A stretch of DNA of 64,000 bases from Maribacter sp. PR1 (GCF_028464145.1 NZ_JAQPCG010000005.1:186001-250000); one strand, 5' to 3'; counted from the first letter of the stretch, positions 9,094 to 17,514 are shown. The notes: generated by a model not told the origin, from the sequence alone. Translations and numbers: made by a program.

Positions 9094-9942
9094 ATGAACT
9101 TTAAAAAAAGGAATATGCCATTTATAACAAATAAAAAAGCGAAGGAAGCTGTCGATATATTTTATGAGGACTATGGGGAAGGACAACCGGTGATTCTAAT
9201 TCACGGATGGCCTTTGAGCAGAAAATCATGGGAGCAACAAGTTTGGAAAATAGTTGAGGAAGGATACCGCTGTATTTCCTATGACCGTAGAGGTTTCGGT
9301 ATATCATCGGCACCTTGGGGCGATTACGATTATTCTGCATTGGCGAGTGACCTTGATACTATTATTGATGGCCTGGAATTGGATAACGTAGCAATTGTCG
9401 GATTTTCTATGGGTGGGGGAGAAGTAGTACGCTATTTAACCGATTATGGAAGTAAGAAAATAGCGAAAGCAGCACTTATAAGTTCTATCATACCATTGGT
9501 AAAGCAAAAGGATGATAATCCTGCAGGAGTACCTGAAAATGTGTTGGACAATATCAAGGATGCTTTGCAAAAGGATCGGGTAGGCTTTTTAAAGACCTTC
9601 CATAAAGGCTTCTATAATTACGACGACAATAAGAACAAGGTCAGTGAAGGACAGCTGGAGTATGATTTTATTATAGCCTCCCATGCTTCGCCAAGAGCAA
9701 CGATACAAACAGCGCTATCTTGGATGCATACCGATTTTAGACCGGAACTCAAGAATGTGGATGTGCCTACCTTGGTCGTTCATGGTGATGCGGATGAGAC
9801 CGTCCCCATTGAAACCTCTGCCGAACAAGCGGCAAAGGGAATTGCTAACAGCACGTACGAGGTGATAAAAGGTGCACCCCATGGATTGAATATTACCCAT
9901 TCGAAAGAATTGAACGATATCCTGGTCAATTTTTTGAAGTAA
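9094..9942 (+). CDS. Alpha/beta hydrolase, non-haem chloroperoxidase/arylesterase type
   Basis: A 282-residue alpha/beta hydrolase with oxyanion motif HGWP (37-40), nucleophile S105 in GFSMGGGE, acid D234 in HGDADETVPIE and base H263 in APHGLN. This pattern marks the cofactor-free haloperoxidase/arylesterase group, which hydrolyses esters and can perhydrolyse acids; the native substrate is unknown. A second ATG at 9115 (MPFITNKK) fits family starts better and has AAAAAAAGGA just upstream, so true translation may begin there. Confidence 0.88.
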   Translation: MNFKKRNMPFITNKKAKEAVDIFYEDYGEGQPVILIHGWPLSRKSWEQQVWKIVEEGYRCISYDRRGFGISSAPWGDYDYSALASDLDTIIDGLELDNVAIVGFSMGGGEVVRYLTDYGSKKIAKAALISSIIPLVKQKDDNPAGVPENVLDNIKDALQKDRVGFLKTFHKGFYNYDDNKNKVSEGQLEYDFIIASHASPRATIQTALSWMHTDFRPELKNVDVPTLVVHGDADETVPIETSAEQAAKGIANSTYEVIKGAPHGLNITHSKELNDILVNFLK

Positions 9943-9944
9943 AA

Positions 9945-9984
9945 AAGAAACCCTCTTTTTTTTGAGATAATTATAGGGTTCTTT
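9945..9984 (+). terminator. Possible weak terminator after the hydrolase gene
   Basis: AAGAAACCCT (about 9945-9954) can pair with AGGGTTCTT (9975-9983) around a T-rich loop, 3 bp after the stop. The imperfect stem makes this a weak call. Confidence 0.3.
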
Positions 9985-10072
9985 ATAGGAGTCTATGATT
10001 TAAAAATGGCATTTCCAATCACTTTCAAAGTGGGAGTCGGTCGCTAATGGACCAGTGACTTATTTTAAAGGT

Positions 10073-10447
10073 TTACTTCCCTATGATCATACCCTTTAAG
10101 GACCAAAGGATTTCCAGCACGTCTTTTTTGGTTTGGTCGTCTTTTTCATGTTTATCAAGCACCTTAAAAATATCGTCCATAGTCTCCATATATTCTGCAG
10201 CGCTTATATTCATTCCCTTGTGGGTAGTTTCCATATCCCTTCCTGTATAAGCCTGTGGCCCACCACTTCCCATCGAAAAGAAATCCACAGTATGTTTTTT
10301 GACCATGGCCAAATTTTCCGGTTGTTCTAAATAGGGGGTAAACCGAGCGGAAATTATAGGATTGTTCATATGAGCTTCAACCACATCATCCACAATTTTG
10401 ATGATACCTTTTTTCGAACCTAATCGCACAAATAATGACTCTGACAT
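10073..10447 (-). CDS. Group I truncated haemoglobin
   Basis: A 124-residue 2-on-2 globin (SLFVRLGSKKGI start, FFSMGSGGPQAYTGRDMETTHKGMNI). The His in METTHKGM is the expected proximal F8 haem ligand. Members bind O2 and NO and often detoxify NO. The start at 10447 (MSESLFVRLG) was chosen because an upstream ATG would add 23 residues, partly encoded by a perfect palindrome. It lies 134 bp downstream of the AraC-like gene on the same strand, and the palindrome just before it suggests its own control. Confidence 0.9.
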   Translation of the reverse strand: MSESLFVRLGSKKGIIKIVDDVVEAHMNNPIISARFTPYLEQPENLAMVKKHTVDFFSMGSGGPQAYTGRDMETTHKGMNISAAEYMETMDDIFKVLDKHEKDDQTKKDVLEILWSLKGMIIGK

Positions 10448-10462
10448 AATTTTGATTTTATT

Positions 10463-10478
10463 TATTCCTATAGGAATA
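10463..10478 (-). promoter_or_regulatory. Perfect 16-bp palindrome upstream of the truncated haemoglobin
   Basis: TATTCCTATAGGAATA is a perfect dyad centred 23 bp before the globin start codon. Position and symmetry fit an operator for a dimeric regulator, for example an NO- or redox-sensing Rrf2-type protein; the identity of the regulator is inference. Confidence 0.5.
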
Positions 10479-10581
10479 CGTTGATTTTCAAATGTACCTT
10501 TTGTCATTAAACGCAACTATTACTATTGTCCCAAAAAGATGTAAATTTTGACCAAATCAGTGGAGTGGGAGTAATATATTG

Positions 10582-11673
10582 TTAGGGACTGACGGCTTTC
10601 ATATATGCTTTGGGAGATATTCCGTACTCATTACGAAAACACTTTGAAAAATAGGATGCACTGGAAAAGCCACTCAAAAATGCCGTATCGGATACGGTAT
10701 TACTTGTATTGGCCAGTTGTTCCAAGGACTTTTTTAATCTATACCTGTTTAAAAATACATTTGGTGAACAACCGAACAAATTTATACTACTTCGATATAC
10801 TTGGGACCTGCTATAACCCAGGGCAGTTACAAATGCATCTATTTTCAGTTCTGAATTCGAAAAGTTGGCCTCCAAATAATCAAAGAACTTATGGAAGAAA
10901 TCCAGCTCGGTTGTTTTAATTTTTGTGATTTCTGTATCCTTGGGGTCGACACCCCGTGCTTCTTCCTCATACATTTTTAGCACAGAAGACGAAACGGAAA
11001 AATCTCTTCCCATTTCACATAACCTTCTTGAAGTCTGTATGGTATCCTCAAAAAAAGTTTTGATACCCACTACGGGTAGCCCTGCCTCCAGCCCAATACT
11101 TAAACGAAGAAGGGGGTTTACCCTTTTTAATCTGGAGTTAAGTTCCAGTCCACAATCAACAGCATTTTGGGCTTTTGTAAAAGAGCCTAATATGTTTTGG
11201 AAACCCTGCCGTACAGGTATTCCCTGCATATCCTCAATTACGTTAATGACTTTTTGCATAAAGTCTTTTATCCCTCTAGCTAGATTTTTGTCCGGGTCAT
11301 TGCTCAGTTGCCCCAATTGTATTTGGACCGTCAACAAAAAACGAAAGGCGGGTTCATCGATTACGGTCAGTTCAGATCCAATACTGGTGTCCGGATCTTC
11401 CATTCTTCCAAGAAAAGATGCAACAAGACCCGCATCCACCTCAATGATGGAGTGGGGCAGTTGTCCGTGTGCATGCTGGTGCATGTTGTGTACGGACTCC
11501 GCGTTTGGGGCCTCAACCAAACAGAATGCTGTTTTTCGCTTATCGTCGAACCAATAGGTTAGTCCTCTACAATTGTATTTATGTTGGATTTTTAGGTCCT
11601 CAAGATGTAATATTGCAACACTTTCTGCGGTAATTTCATTGGACACATCATGACGATCCATATATATAGGCAT
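10582..11673 (-). CDS. DUF4242 - degenerate cyclase - AraC HTH regulator
   Basis: A 363-residue three-part regulator. Residues 1-82 are a DUF4242 domain (SCO4226-like, nickel-binding in Streptomyces; MPIYMDRHDV, CRGLTYWFDD, EAPNAESVHNMHQHAHG). Residues about 105-240 look like a class III nucleotide cyclase fold that has lost its catalytic acids (VRQGFQNILGSFTKAQNAVDCGLELN, LRLSIGLEAGLPV). The C-terminal about 100 residues are an AraC HTH (YSRSQVYRSSINLFGCSPN, GFSSASYFSKCFRNEYGISP). It may sense metal or nucleotide and control transcription, perhaps including the downstream globin gene. Full length with an unambiguous start. Confidence 0.85.
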   Translation of the reverse strand: MPIYMDRHDVSNEITAESVAILHLEDLKIQHKYNCRGLTYWFDDKRKTAFCLVEAPNAESVHNMHQHAHGQLPHSIIEVDAGLVASFLGRMEDPDTSIGSELTVIDEPAFRFLLTVQIQLGQLSNDPDKNLARGIKDFMQKVINVIEDMQGIPVRQGFQNILGSFTKAQNAVDCGLELNSRLKRVNPLLRLSIGLEAGLPVVGIKTFFEDTIQTSRRLCEMGRDFSVSSSVLKMYEEEARGVDPKDTEITKIKTTELDFFHKFFDYLEANFSNSELKIDAFVTALGYSRSQVYRSSINLFGCSPNVFLNRYRLKKSLEQLANTSNTVSDTAFLSGFSSASYFSKCFRNEYGISPKAYMKAVSP

Positions 11674-12015
11674 AGGAAGTTGTTTTAGTGTACAAACAAT
11701 ATAGTGCTATTAAAGATGCTTTAGTGGCTTATGCTCAAAAATCACATACATATAAGATTATTTACCCCTTAACAGCGGATTAAAAATCTGGTTTTGCGTT
11801 TGAAGATTTCCTGTAGTTTTAAATACCGAGTAGGGTATTGATGCCTTGAGTGGGGTCACTTAGCGTAGTCGGAGTGAACCCACATATTTCCTCTTTTCCT
11901 TGCGGAAATCAACTATTTATAGGATTTTTAAAGAACTTCCCTCGGTTAGAACTCGGAATAATCGTATGATTCGAAGTTGAAGTAAACCTGGGACCAAGTC
12001 GAAAAAGCAAACCAG
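11674..12015. other. Intergenic region with leader-element copy 1
   Basis: About 340 bp between the divergent AraC-like and DinB-like genes. Its right part holds copy 1 of the 65-bp element; just before it GGGGTCACTTAGCGTAGTCG resembles the GTCGAA-rich sequence preceding other copies. Nothing recognisable was found in 11700-11850. Confidence 0.6.
11879..11943 (+). repeat. Conserved leader element, copy 1 (upstream of DinB-like gene)
   Basis: First of eight same-strand copies of a 65-bp element: CCCACATATTT, a pyrimidine stretch, CTTGC, TTATAGGATTTTTAA and CTTCCCTC. It ends 72 bp before the ATG at 12016. The middle (GCGGAAATC) is the most divergent of the set. Confidence 0.85.
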
Positions 12016-12543
12016 ATGACCGAAATAGAAATCCTTACCAAACAAACGGAATCCGCGTATGACTGGACCCATAATCTCATGGATTCGGTGCCAATCGAAA
12101 AGTGGGACATCATAGCAGAAGGCGTTGGGTCCAATGTGAGTTGGCAGATAGGCCATTTGGTAGTAAGTATCTACTACCATTCCATCATGACCACGGTAGG
12201 ACATTTACCTGAACTTCTGGAAAAAATGGACTTACGATCGTATACCAAATTATGTGGTTATGACACCTTTGCCCCAGAAATGAAAGGAACTTGGACCCCA
12301 GCCGAGCTTACCTCCGATTTGCAACGCATGCAAAACAAATCCTTGGAGGTAATCAACTCGTTGTCGGAATCCCACTTGTGGCAACCCGTGGAACCGACTA
12401 AAGTGCCGCACCCTGTGGCCAAGACCAAATTTGAGGCCATTGATTGGAACGTAAAGCATACTATGTGGCATTGCGGACAAATGGCAACTATCAAAAGATT
12501 AGTAGATAAACCCTATGATTACGGACTGCAAAGGAGGATTTGA
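12016..12543 (+). CDS. DinB-like four-helix protein
   Basis: A 175-residue DinB/YfiT-like protein, a four-helix bundle that usually carries a three-His metal site. Candidate ligands are the His in WQIGHLV and the pair in VKHTMWHCGQMA. Many members are metal-dependent thiol transferases using bacillithiol or mycothiol; Bacteroidota can use bacillithiol, so this is plausible but unproven. It is preceded by leader-element copy 1, and copy 2 begins only a few bases after its stop. Confidence 0.85.
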   Translation: MTEIEILTKQTESAYDWTHNLMDSVPIEKWDIIAEGVGSNVSWQIGHLVVSIYYHSIMTTVGHLPELLEKMDLRSYTKLCGYDTFAPEMKGTWTPAELTSDLQRMQNKSLEVINSLSESHLWQPVEPTKVPHPVAKTKFEAIDWNVKHTMWHCGQMATIKRLVDKPYDYGLQRRI

Positions 12544-12549
12544 GCCAAG

Positions 12550-12614
12550 ACCACATATTTCCCTTTTTTCTTGCCAAAATCAAATATTTATAGGATTTTT
12601 AAGGTACTTCCCCA
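12550..12614 (+). repeat. Conserved leader element, copy 2 (upstream of DUF6090 gene)
   Basis: CCACATATTT, CTTGCC, TTTATAGGATTTTTAA, CTTCCCC. It starts 7 bp after the DinB-like stop codon and ends 67 bp before the next ATG, so the whole intergenic space is element plus spacer. Confidence 0.88.
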
Positions 12615-12681
12615 GTATTTAAATTTGTGTTTACACCATGTTGCTATTAGTAGCACTACTTATTTGACCAACCACTGACCC

Positions 12682-13425
12682 ATGGCAAAATTCTTTAATA
12701 AAATCCGTCAAAGCCTACTTTCAGAGGGAAAAACTGGAAAGTACTTAAAATATGCCGTTGGAGAAATCATTCTTGTTGTTATTGGGATTTTGATTGCTTT
12801 ACAGATTAATAATTGGAATATAGATAAACAAACCCAAAAAAAGGAAAAGGCCTATCTAGAGGAAATTCGTAGCAACCTTCTACAAGATTCCCTTAGGTTG
12901 AAGACTGTCCTGAGTTTTAACGACAACAAGCAAATAATCGTGGAGGAGATGCTACAGATTTTTGCGGACACGCTTACCAATGAAGAACGATTTCGAATTT
13001 TTAATAAAAATGCGAACGACTTTACGTATTATGAAGTATTTGACCCCGTGCGTATCGCTTTTAATAATATGCTATCGGCAGAAAGCATTGGCCTTATTAC
13101 CAACAACGAATTAAGGAAGGCCTTATCCGAATATTATAACTTTGACTATTTAAATGGCGTACAGAACCGTATTGCGGTAATTAATAGAAGGGTAGTGGAC
13201 GATTCGTACCCTAAATTTTTCAGCAAGGAATTTGTGGCCAATTGGATGGGGATTTCCTCCAATATGCCTCCTGTAAAGGATTTGGACATTGCTACGGATA
13301 CGAAATTAATGTCCGATCTGTTTGGCATAAAAATGATCATTGCCGTGCAGAATGAATTGGTTAGGGACACACAAAGCCGAAACCAGGAACTTATAGCTCT
13401 AGTGGAGGCCGAATTAAAAAAATAA
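12682..13425 (+). CDS. DUF6090 family membrane protein (paralogue 1 of 6)
   Basis: A 247-residue protein with the DUF6090 N-terminus: an amphipathic start (MAKFFNKIRQSLLSEGKTG), one membrane helix (about 24-42; GEIILVVIGILIALQI) and NNWN, then a long helical, poorly conserved C-terminal domain. Function is unknown. It probably sits in the inner membrane with the C-terminal domain on one side. The first residues (MAKFFN) differ from the MIKFFR of the other five copies in this window. It probably forms a transcription unit with the membrane protein 24 bp downstream. Confidence 0.85.
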   Translation: MAKFFNKIRQSLLSEGKTGKYLKYAVGEIILVVIGILIALQINNWNIDKQTQKKEKAYLEEIRSNLLQDSLRLKTVLSFNDNKQIIVEEMLQIFADTLTNEERFRIFNKNANDFTYYEVFDPVRIAFNNMLSAESIGLITNNELRKALSEYYNFDYLNGVQNRIAVINRRVVDDSYPKFFSKEFVANWMGISSNMPPVKDLDIATDTKLMSDLFGIKMIIAVQNELVRDTQSRNQELIALVEAELKK

Positions 13426-13449
13426 CACCCTTCAATAACAACATACTTT

Positions 13450-14034
13450 ATGAAACTTGGAAAACTACTTTGGATTATTGGTTCCGTTTTGATTAATATC
13501 ACGGTAGGGATTTATATCTATTTGTCCAGCAAGGCCCCGCTAGATCCACTTGAAAGGCACGAATACGTCAATGAGAACTGGCAGATATATGGCATGCATT
13601 GGAAGGCAGAATTCCTATTTATGACCATGATCGCTATCGGTGCCCTGTATTTTACCTTTAAGTTGAAAGAAGTTAGATGGGCAATTATTTCGGTGGGGCA
13701 GCTGATACTGCTTACCACATACCCCATTATGCTTGGAGGCTATCAAAACACCTCTTTTGAAATGTCAGAAATGGCAAATCAAATGGCGACGGTGGTGTTT
13801 GTTTTTGGAAACCTCATATTCCTAGGTGGTTTGCTAAAATTGTACATAAGCGATACATATTTGAAAAAATGGTTGAAATGGACGGCAATCGTGCTCTCTG
13901 GAATAACATTTTTAACCTTTTTTATCACCTATATGGATATCATAGAGTGGCAACAAGCCTTGATGATTGGTCCTCTTATTAATATCCTTTACTTGATAAA
14001 CGCCTTCTACGGTGTAAAAATCAAAGTGGATTAA
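13450..14034 (+). CDS. Multi-pass membrane protein of unknown function
   Basis: A 194-residue protein with about six hydrophobic segments (near 5-25, 54-71, 76-95, 112-130, 142-161, 167-186) and few polar loops; no signature motif is recognised. It lies 24 bp after the DUF6090 gene, so the two are probably co-transcribed from leader-element copy 2. It could be a membrane partner of the DUF6090 protein, but nothing in the sequence shows this. Confidence 0.7.
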   Translation: MKLGKLLWIIGSVLINITVGIYIYLSSKAPLDPLERHEYVNENWQIYGMHWKAEFLFMTMIAIGALYFTFKLKEVRWAIISVGQLILLTTYPIMLGGYQNTSFEMSEMANQMATVVFVFGNLIFLGGLLKLYISDTYLKKWLKWTAIVLSGITFLTFFITYMDIIEWQQALMIGPLINILYLINAFYGVKIKVD

Positions 14035-14104
14035 ATAATAAAGCAATAGGATTAGTTAAGGTTGCATCATATCGCACTGTGTGTGCCGTTGAAGGGAATT
14101 CTAA

Positions 14105-14168
14105 GGCACATATTGCCCCTTTTTCTTGCCCAAACGAATTTATTGTAGGATTTTTAATCTGCTTCCCC
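14105..14168 (+). repeat. Conserved leader element, copy 3 (upstream of DUF4932-like gene)
   Basis: GCACATATTGCCCC, CTTGCCC, TATTGTAGGATTTTTAA, CTTCCCC. It begins 70 bp after the preceding stop and ends 59 bp before the ATG at 14228, with a hairpin in between. Confidence 0.88.
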
Positions 14169-14177
14169 AAAATAAAT

Positions 14178-14202
14178 AAAGGTGTTATTGGACACCTTTT
14201 TT
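14178..14202 (+). promoter_or_regulatory. Terminator-like hairpin in the leader of the 14228 gene
   Basis: AAAGGTGT (14178-14185), loop TATTGG, ACACCTTT (14192-14199), then TTT: an 8-bp stem followed by a T run, placed between leader element 3 and the ATG. If transcription starts in or near the element, this could act as an attenuator; it could equally end upstream transcription. Confidence 0.4.
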
Positions 14203-14227
14203 ACATGTTTTGTCAAACAACGATTAA

Positions 14228-15643
14228 ATGAAAAGAATTCTACTTTTACTTTTTGGATTTTGGGTAATCCAAGGGATTAGCGCTCAAAATTTGGAGCGAG
14301 AAATGGTATATCCAGATACGTTGAGAAGTGCCAAGGACAGTTTTTATGTAAACAGTCCCAAATTTGATAGAATTTGGAGTTTTCCTATCACTAAATTGGA
14401 CACCTTAAACCTTGGTACCAGCGGTTACAAAGGAGTAAGCATGACCATCTGGACGGATATTGATACGCTTCAAATCCCACATGTTAACTTTCCTAAAAAT
14501 CAACATATAAAAATTCCGATAGTATCTCCGAAAGATACCGCGATTTGTATTTTAAGATTTCAGGATAGTCCCTCGGACTTTACTCAAAAATATGTAATTG
14601 ACAAAAAGGGTCAGATAAATTTTGAGATACCCGAAGTCTATGAGTTGGCCAATATTGCACTTTACCTGAGCGAGTGCTCCCAAAAAACCCGAAATCATCC
14701 AGAAACGGAATATTCCAGGAGGGTAAAGGAATATTTTGAACCCTACAAAAATCATAAGCTCATACAAGTTTTAAATACCAATTGCGTTGAGGCCAAGTAT
14801 TGGAACACCTACTACGGTTTTAGAGAAAATAGTATTTGCTATAGTTTTGATACCGACAATTTTCTACAGTACAATACTCCATACAAAAATGTATGGTGGG
14901 ATAACTCTGGCTTTTATGGGGGTGCCTTTCGAAATATGCTTTACTTAATCCAGGATTTCTCCCAGAAATCCAATTTTAGAAAATTTTATCAAGAGAATAA
15001 AGCCTACTACCAAGGATTAATAGAAAGACAGAAGGAATTACTGCCCATAAAGCAGATGTGGGATTGGATCGAGAAAGAATTTCCGCAAAGAATGGATTCC
15101 TATAAAATTATGTTTTCTCCATTGATTGGTGGTTCCCATAGTACTCAAAGGTTTTATAAAGGCTTTTTCAAGGAACCGGAGTATCAGGAATGCATCATGT
15201 TCATCAGTTCCAGTGAAAGTATTGATTCCAAAAGTGAATATATAGAAGAACTAAAAGAAGGATTGATGTCTGGTATAGTTTTTACCGAAATCGACCATAA
15301 TTATGTAAACCCGACTAGCGACCTACATATTGACCAAATAAAATCCGTATTCCAGGATAAAGATTTTTGGGCCACGAAAGACGCCCAGCAAAATTATTCA
15401 AGCGAATATGCTATTTTCAATGAATATATGACCCATTCTCTATTTTGTCTTTATATCAAAGAAACCTATGGGACAGAGGTTGCGGATGACATCATTATGG
15501 ATAGGGTTGGTCTTATGAATCGAAGAGGATATCCTAAGTTTGAAGAATTCAATACGCTGCTATTGGACTACATGGAGGCCAATCAAACGTCTGTTTATGA
15601 TTCCTATGCAGATATTGTTAGTCTAATGAAGCAGATAAAATAG
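14228..15643 (+). CDS. Secreted DUF4932-like protein, possibly an inactive peptidase
   Basis: A 471-residue protein with a signal peptide (MKRILLLLFGFWVIQGISAQ). The C-terminal half resembles DUF4932 (peptidase-like, alpha-rich): VFTEIDHNYVNP at 351-362 stands where family members carry an HExxH-type zinc motif followed by NP. Here the first His is Thr353 while E354 and H357 remain, so catalysis may be lost or altered. The N-terminal 150 residues (beta-rich, KDTAICILRF) are not recognised. It is the only gene after leader element 3. The family call is by pattern only. Confidence 0.55.
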   Translation: MKRILLLLFGFWVIQGISAQNLEREMVYPDTLRSAKDSFYVNSPKFDRIWSFPITKLDTLNLGTSGYKGVSMTIWTDIDTLQIPHVNFPKNQHIKIPIVSPKDTAICILRFQDSPSDFTQKYVIDKKGQINFEIPEVYELANIALYLSECSQKTRNHPETEYSRRVKEYFEPYKNHKLIQVLNTNCVEAKYWNTYYGFRENSICYSFDTDNFLQYNTPYKNVWWDNSGFYGGAFRNMLYLIQDFSQKSNFRKFYQENKAYYQGLIERQKELLPIKQMWDWIEKEFPQRMDSYKIMFSPLIGGSHSTQRFYKGFFKEPEYQECIMFISSSESIDSKSEYIEELKEGLMSGIVFTEIDHNYVNPTSDLHIDQIKSVFQDKDFWATKDAQQNYSSEYAIFNEYMTHSLFCLYIKETYGTEVADDIIMDRVGLMNRRGYPKFEEFNTLLLDYMEANQTSVYDSYADIVSLMKQIK

Positions 15644-15761
15644 TCCCAATTTATTTTGGTCACTGACCAGCAAACCTAAATCGATGCCTAAGCAGACCTG
15701 CCCCTATCGATGACTTATCAGCCTGCCCTGAGCCGTTCGTTTTGCTACGCAAGGTGCGCTC

Positions 15762-15781
15762 AAAGAAAATATATTTTCTTT
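15762..15781. repeat. Perfect 20-bp palindrome
   Basis: AAAGAAAATATATTTTCTTT is perfectly self-complementary. It lies in the segment of the copy-4 intergenic region that is absent from the otherwise similar copy-8 region, so it may be part of a small insertion. Confidence 0.6.
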
Positions 15782-15845
15782 TCACCCAATGCTCAAGGTA
15801 AACTAAAGTCGAAGGGGAGTCGAAACCAACTTTCAGGAAAATGAC

Positions 15846-15910
15846 CCCACATATTTCCCCTTTTCCTTGCCAAAACCAATTTTTTGTAGGATTTTTAAGG
15901 AACTTCCCCT
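15846..15910 (+). repeat. Conserved leader element, copy 4 (upstream of serine hydrolase)
   Basis: Close to the consensus: CCCACATATTTCCCC, TTCCTTGCC, AATTTTTTGTAGGATTTTTA, AGGAACTTCCCCT. TTCCTT and AAGGAA inside it could pair. It ends 56 bp before the ATG at 15967. Confidence 0.9.
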
Positions 15911-15966
15911 CACAAACGCAATAGGCGTAATTGTGCGCTTATTCGATTTTTAGATACCCTTAAAAT

Positions 15967-17427
15967 ATGAAACTCACACATTTTATAGTAGGCTTTCTCA
16001 TCTTCATTAGTGGGAGTGCACCTTCCCAAGAATTAATAGCAAAAAAGGAGACCAAACAAGACTTGATAGATTTTGTCTTCCGGAACTACATGGGGGAAAA
16101 GCCCGGTGCGAGTTTTGTGGTGGTCAAAGAGGGCAAAATAGTAGACTGTCAAAGTTTTGGATATGCCGATTTGGAAAATAAAATTCCTGCTACCTGCGAA
16201 ACCAATTATAGACTTGCATCGGTAACCAAACAGTTTACCGCCATGGGGATTATGATTTTAATAGATCGGGGAAAATTAAAGTACGATACCAAACTCACCG
16301 AAGTCTTTCCTAAATTTCCGGCGTACGGGAAAGAAATTACGATAAAACATTTATTGACCCACAGATCGGGACTGCTGGATTATGGGAAACTCTACCCAAA
16401 AGATTCGGAAGAGCCTCTTTTGGACCAGGAAGTGCTTAACCTAATGATGGCGCAAGACAGCCTTTTATTTCCGGCGAATACCCAATTTAAATATAGTAAT
16501 TCCGGTTATGCCGTATTGGCCATGATCATCGAGCGGGTTTCTGGAAAATCGTTTAAAAAGTTTATGGAGGATGAAATTTTTTCGAAAACTGGAATGACAA
16601 ATAGTACGGTTTATGTAAAAGGCGACCCTATAAAAAATCGGGCATATGGTTACACCTTCAATGATTCCCTAAACCAATACGAGAACATAGATCAGAGTAT
16701 TTTTTCGTCGGTAAAAGGTGATGGTGGGGTGTATTCCTCCGTAAGCGATTATGCAAAGTGGGACAAAAGTTTATATGGGGAAACTTTAGTAAATAAGGAC
16801 TTACTTGCCGATGCGTTTACCAGTTGGGACGAAAACGGAAAAACGGATGGCAATGGCTATGGGTTTGGTTGGTTTGTAGATGTGGAAAACGGGAAAAAAT
16901 ACGTACGTCATAGTGGCAGCACCTCAGGTTTTATAACCAATTCCTTCCGAATCCCCTCGGAGAAACTTACGGTAGCCATTTTTACCAATACGGTACAATT
17001 TGGAGGGTTGTGGCGTACGGCCCCCTTTTTGGCCAGTCTGTATTCGGACGGGGAACTACCAATTCCCATGGATATAATGATAGAAAAGGAAATCACGAAT
17101 AATGGAAGTGGTGATATAAAAACATACTATGATACTTTAATGGCCAGGGATACCAATTACAAAGTTGATACAGAGGATTTGACCCGATTAGGCTTTAGCT
17201 ACTTACGAAATGATAATAAAGAAGATGCTCTTAATGTCCTAACGTTTGTCAAAACAGAATTTCCCCAGAATTTTGATGGATACATTGGTTTGGCCCATTA
17301 TTATAAAAAATATGGGGATAAGGAAAAGGCCATAGAACATTTTAAAAAAGTGATTGAAGTAGCCACCAGCGATGACCAACGCCATATTGATTTTTCCAAG
17401 CAGCAGATCAAGGAATTAAGTCAATAA
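15967..17427 (+). CDS. Secreted serine hydrolase (beta-lactamase/DD-peptidase fold) with TPR tail
   Basis: A 486-residue protein: signal peptide (1-20), then a class C beta-lactamase/esterase-type domain (PF00144) with S85-V-T-K88, Y176-S-N178 and H315-S-G317 as the third motif. The last about 100 residues look like TPR helices (GLAHYYKKYGDKEKAIEHFKKVIEV). Such proteins are usually periplasmic esterases, peptidases or D-amino-acid hydrolases rather than resistance enzymes. Single gene in its unit, preceded by leader element 4. Full length and intact. Confidence 0.88.
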   Translation: MKLTHFIVGFLIFISGSAPSQELIAKKETKQDLIDFVFRNYMGEKPGASFVVVKEGKIVDCQSFGYADLENKIPATCETNYRLASVTKQFTAMGIMILIDRGKLKYDTKLTEVFPKFPAYGKEITIKHLLTHRSGLLDYGKLYPKDSEEPLLDQEVLNLMMAQDSLLFPANTQFKYSNSGYAVLAMIIERVSGKSFKKFMEDEIFSKTGMTNSTVYVKGDPIKNRAYGYTFNDSLNQYENIDQSIFSSVKGDGGVYSSVSDYAKWDKSLYGETLVNKDLLADAFTSWDENGKTDGNGYGFGWFVDVENGKKYVRHSGSTSGFITNSFRIPSEKLTVAIFTNTVQFGGLWRTAPFLASLYSDGELPIPMDIMIEKEITNNGSGDIKTYYDTLMARDTNYKVDTEDLTRLGFSYLRNDNKEDALNVLTFVKTEFPQNFDGYIGLAHYYKKYGDKEKAIEHFKKVIEVATSDDQRHIDFSKQQIKELSQ

Positions 17428-17514
17428 AATGGACCTTTATTTTTATGGAGGTTGAGCAGCCTGCTCTATGCGTGATCACTGAGCGGTGTCGAAACCCCAT
17501 CTCTGGAAAGCAAA

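Larger units (their letters stand above)
15644..15966. other. Composite intergenic region before the serine hydrolase
   Basis: 323 bp without a gene. It holds a CTGCCCTGAGCC / AGTCGAAGGGGAGTCGAAA segment (about 15723-15830) also found before copy 8, with an insertion of roughly 45 bp relative to that copy carrying a perfect palindrome, and then leader element 4. TGGTCACTGACCA near 15657 is a short additional dyad. Confidence 0.7.

Noticed and set aside
10448..10516. N-terminal extension of the truncated haemoglobin frame
   Set aside because: Not globin-like, and it would be translated across the perfect palindrome; family members start near MSESLF.
15967..17427. Reading the serine hydrolases at 15967 and 51342 as antibiotic-resistance beta-lactamases
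   Set aside because: Both have H-S-G or H-T-G third motifs and extra C-terminal domains typical of esterase or peptidase relatives in Bacteroidota; resistance cannot be inferred.
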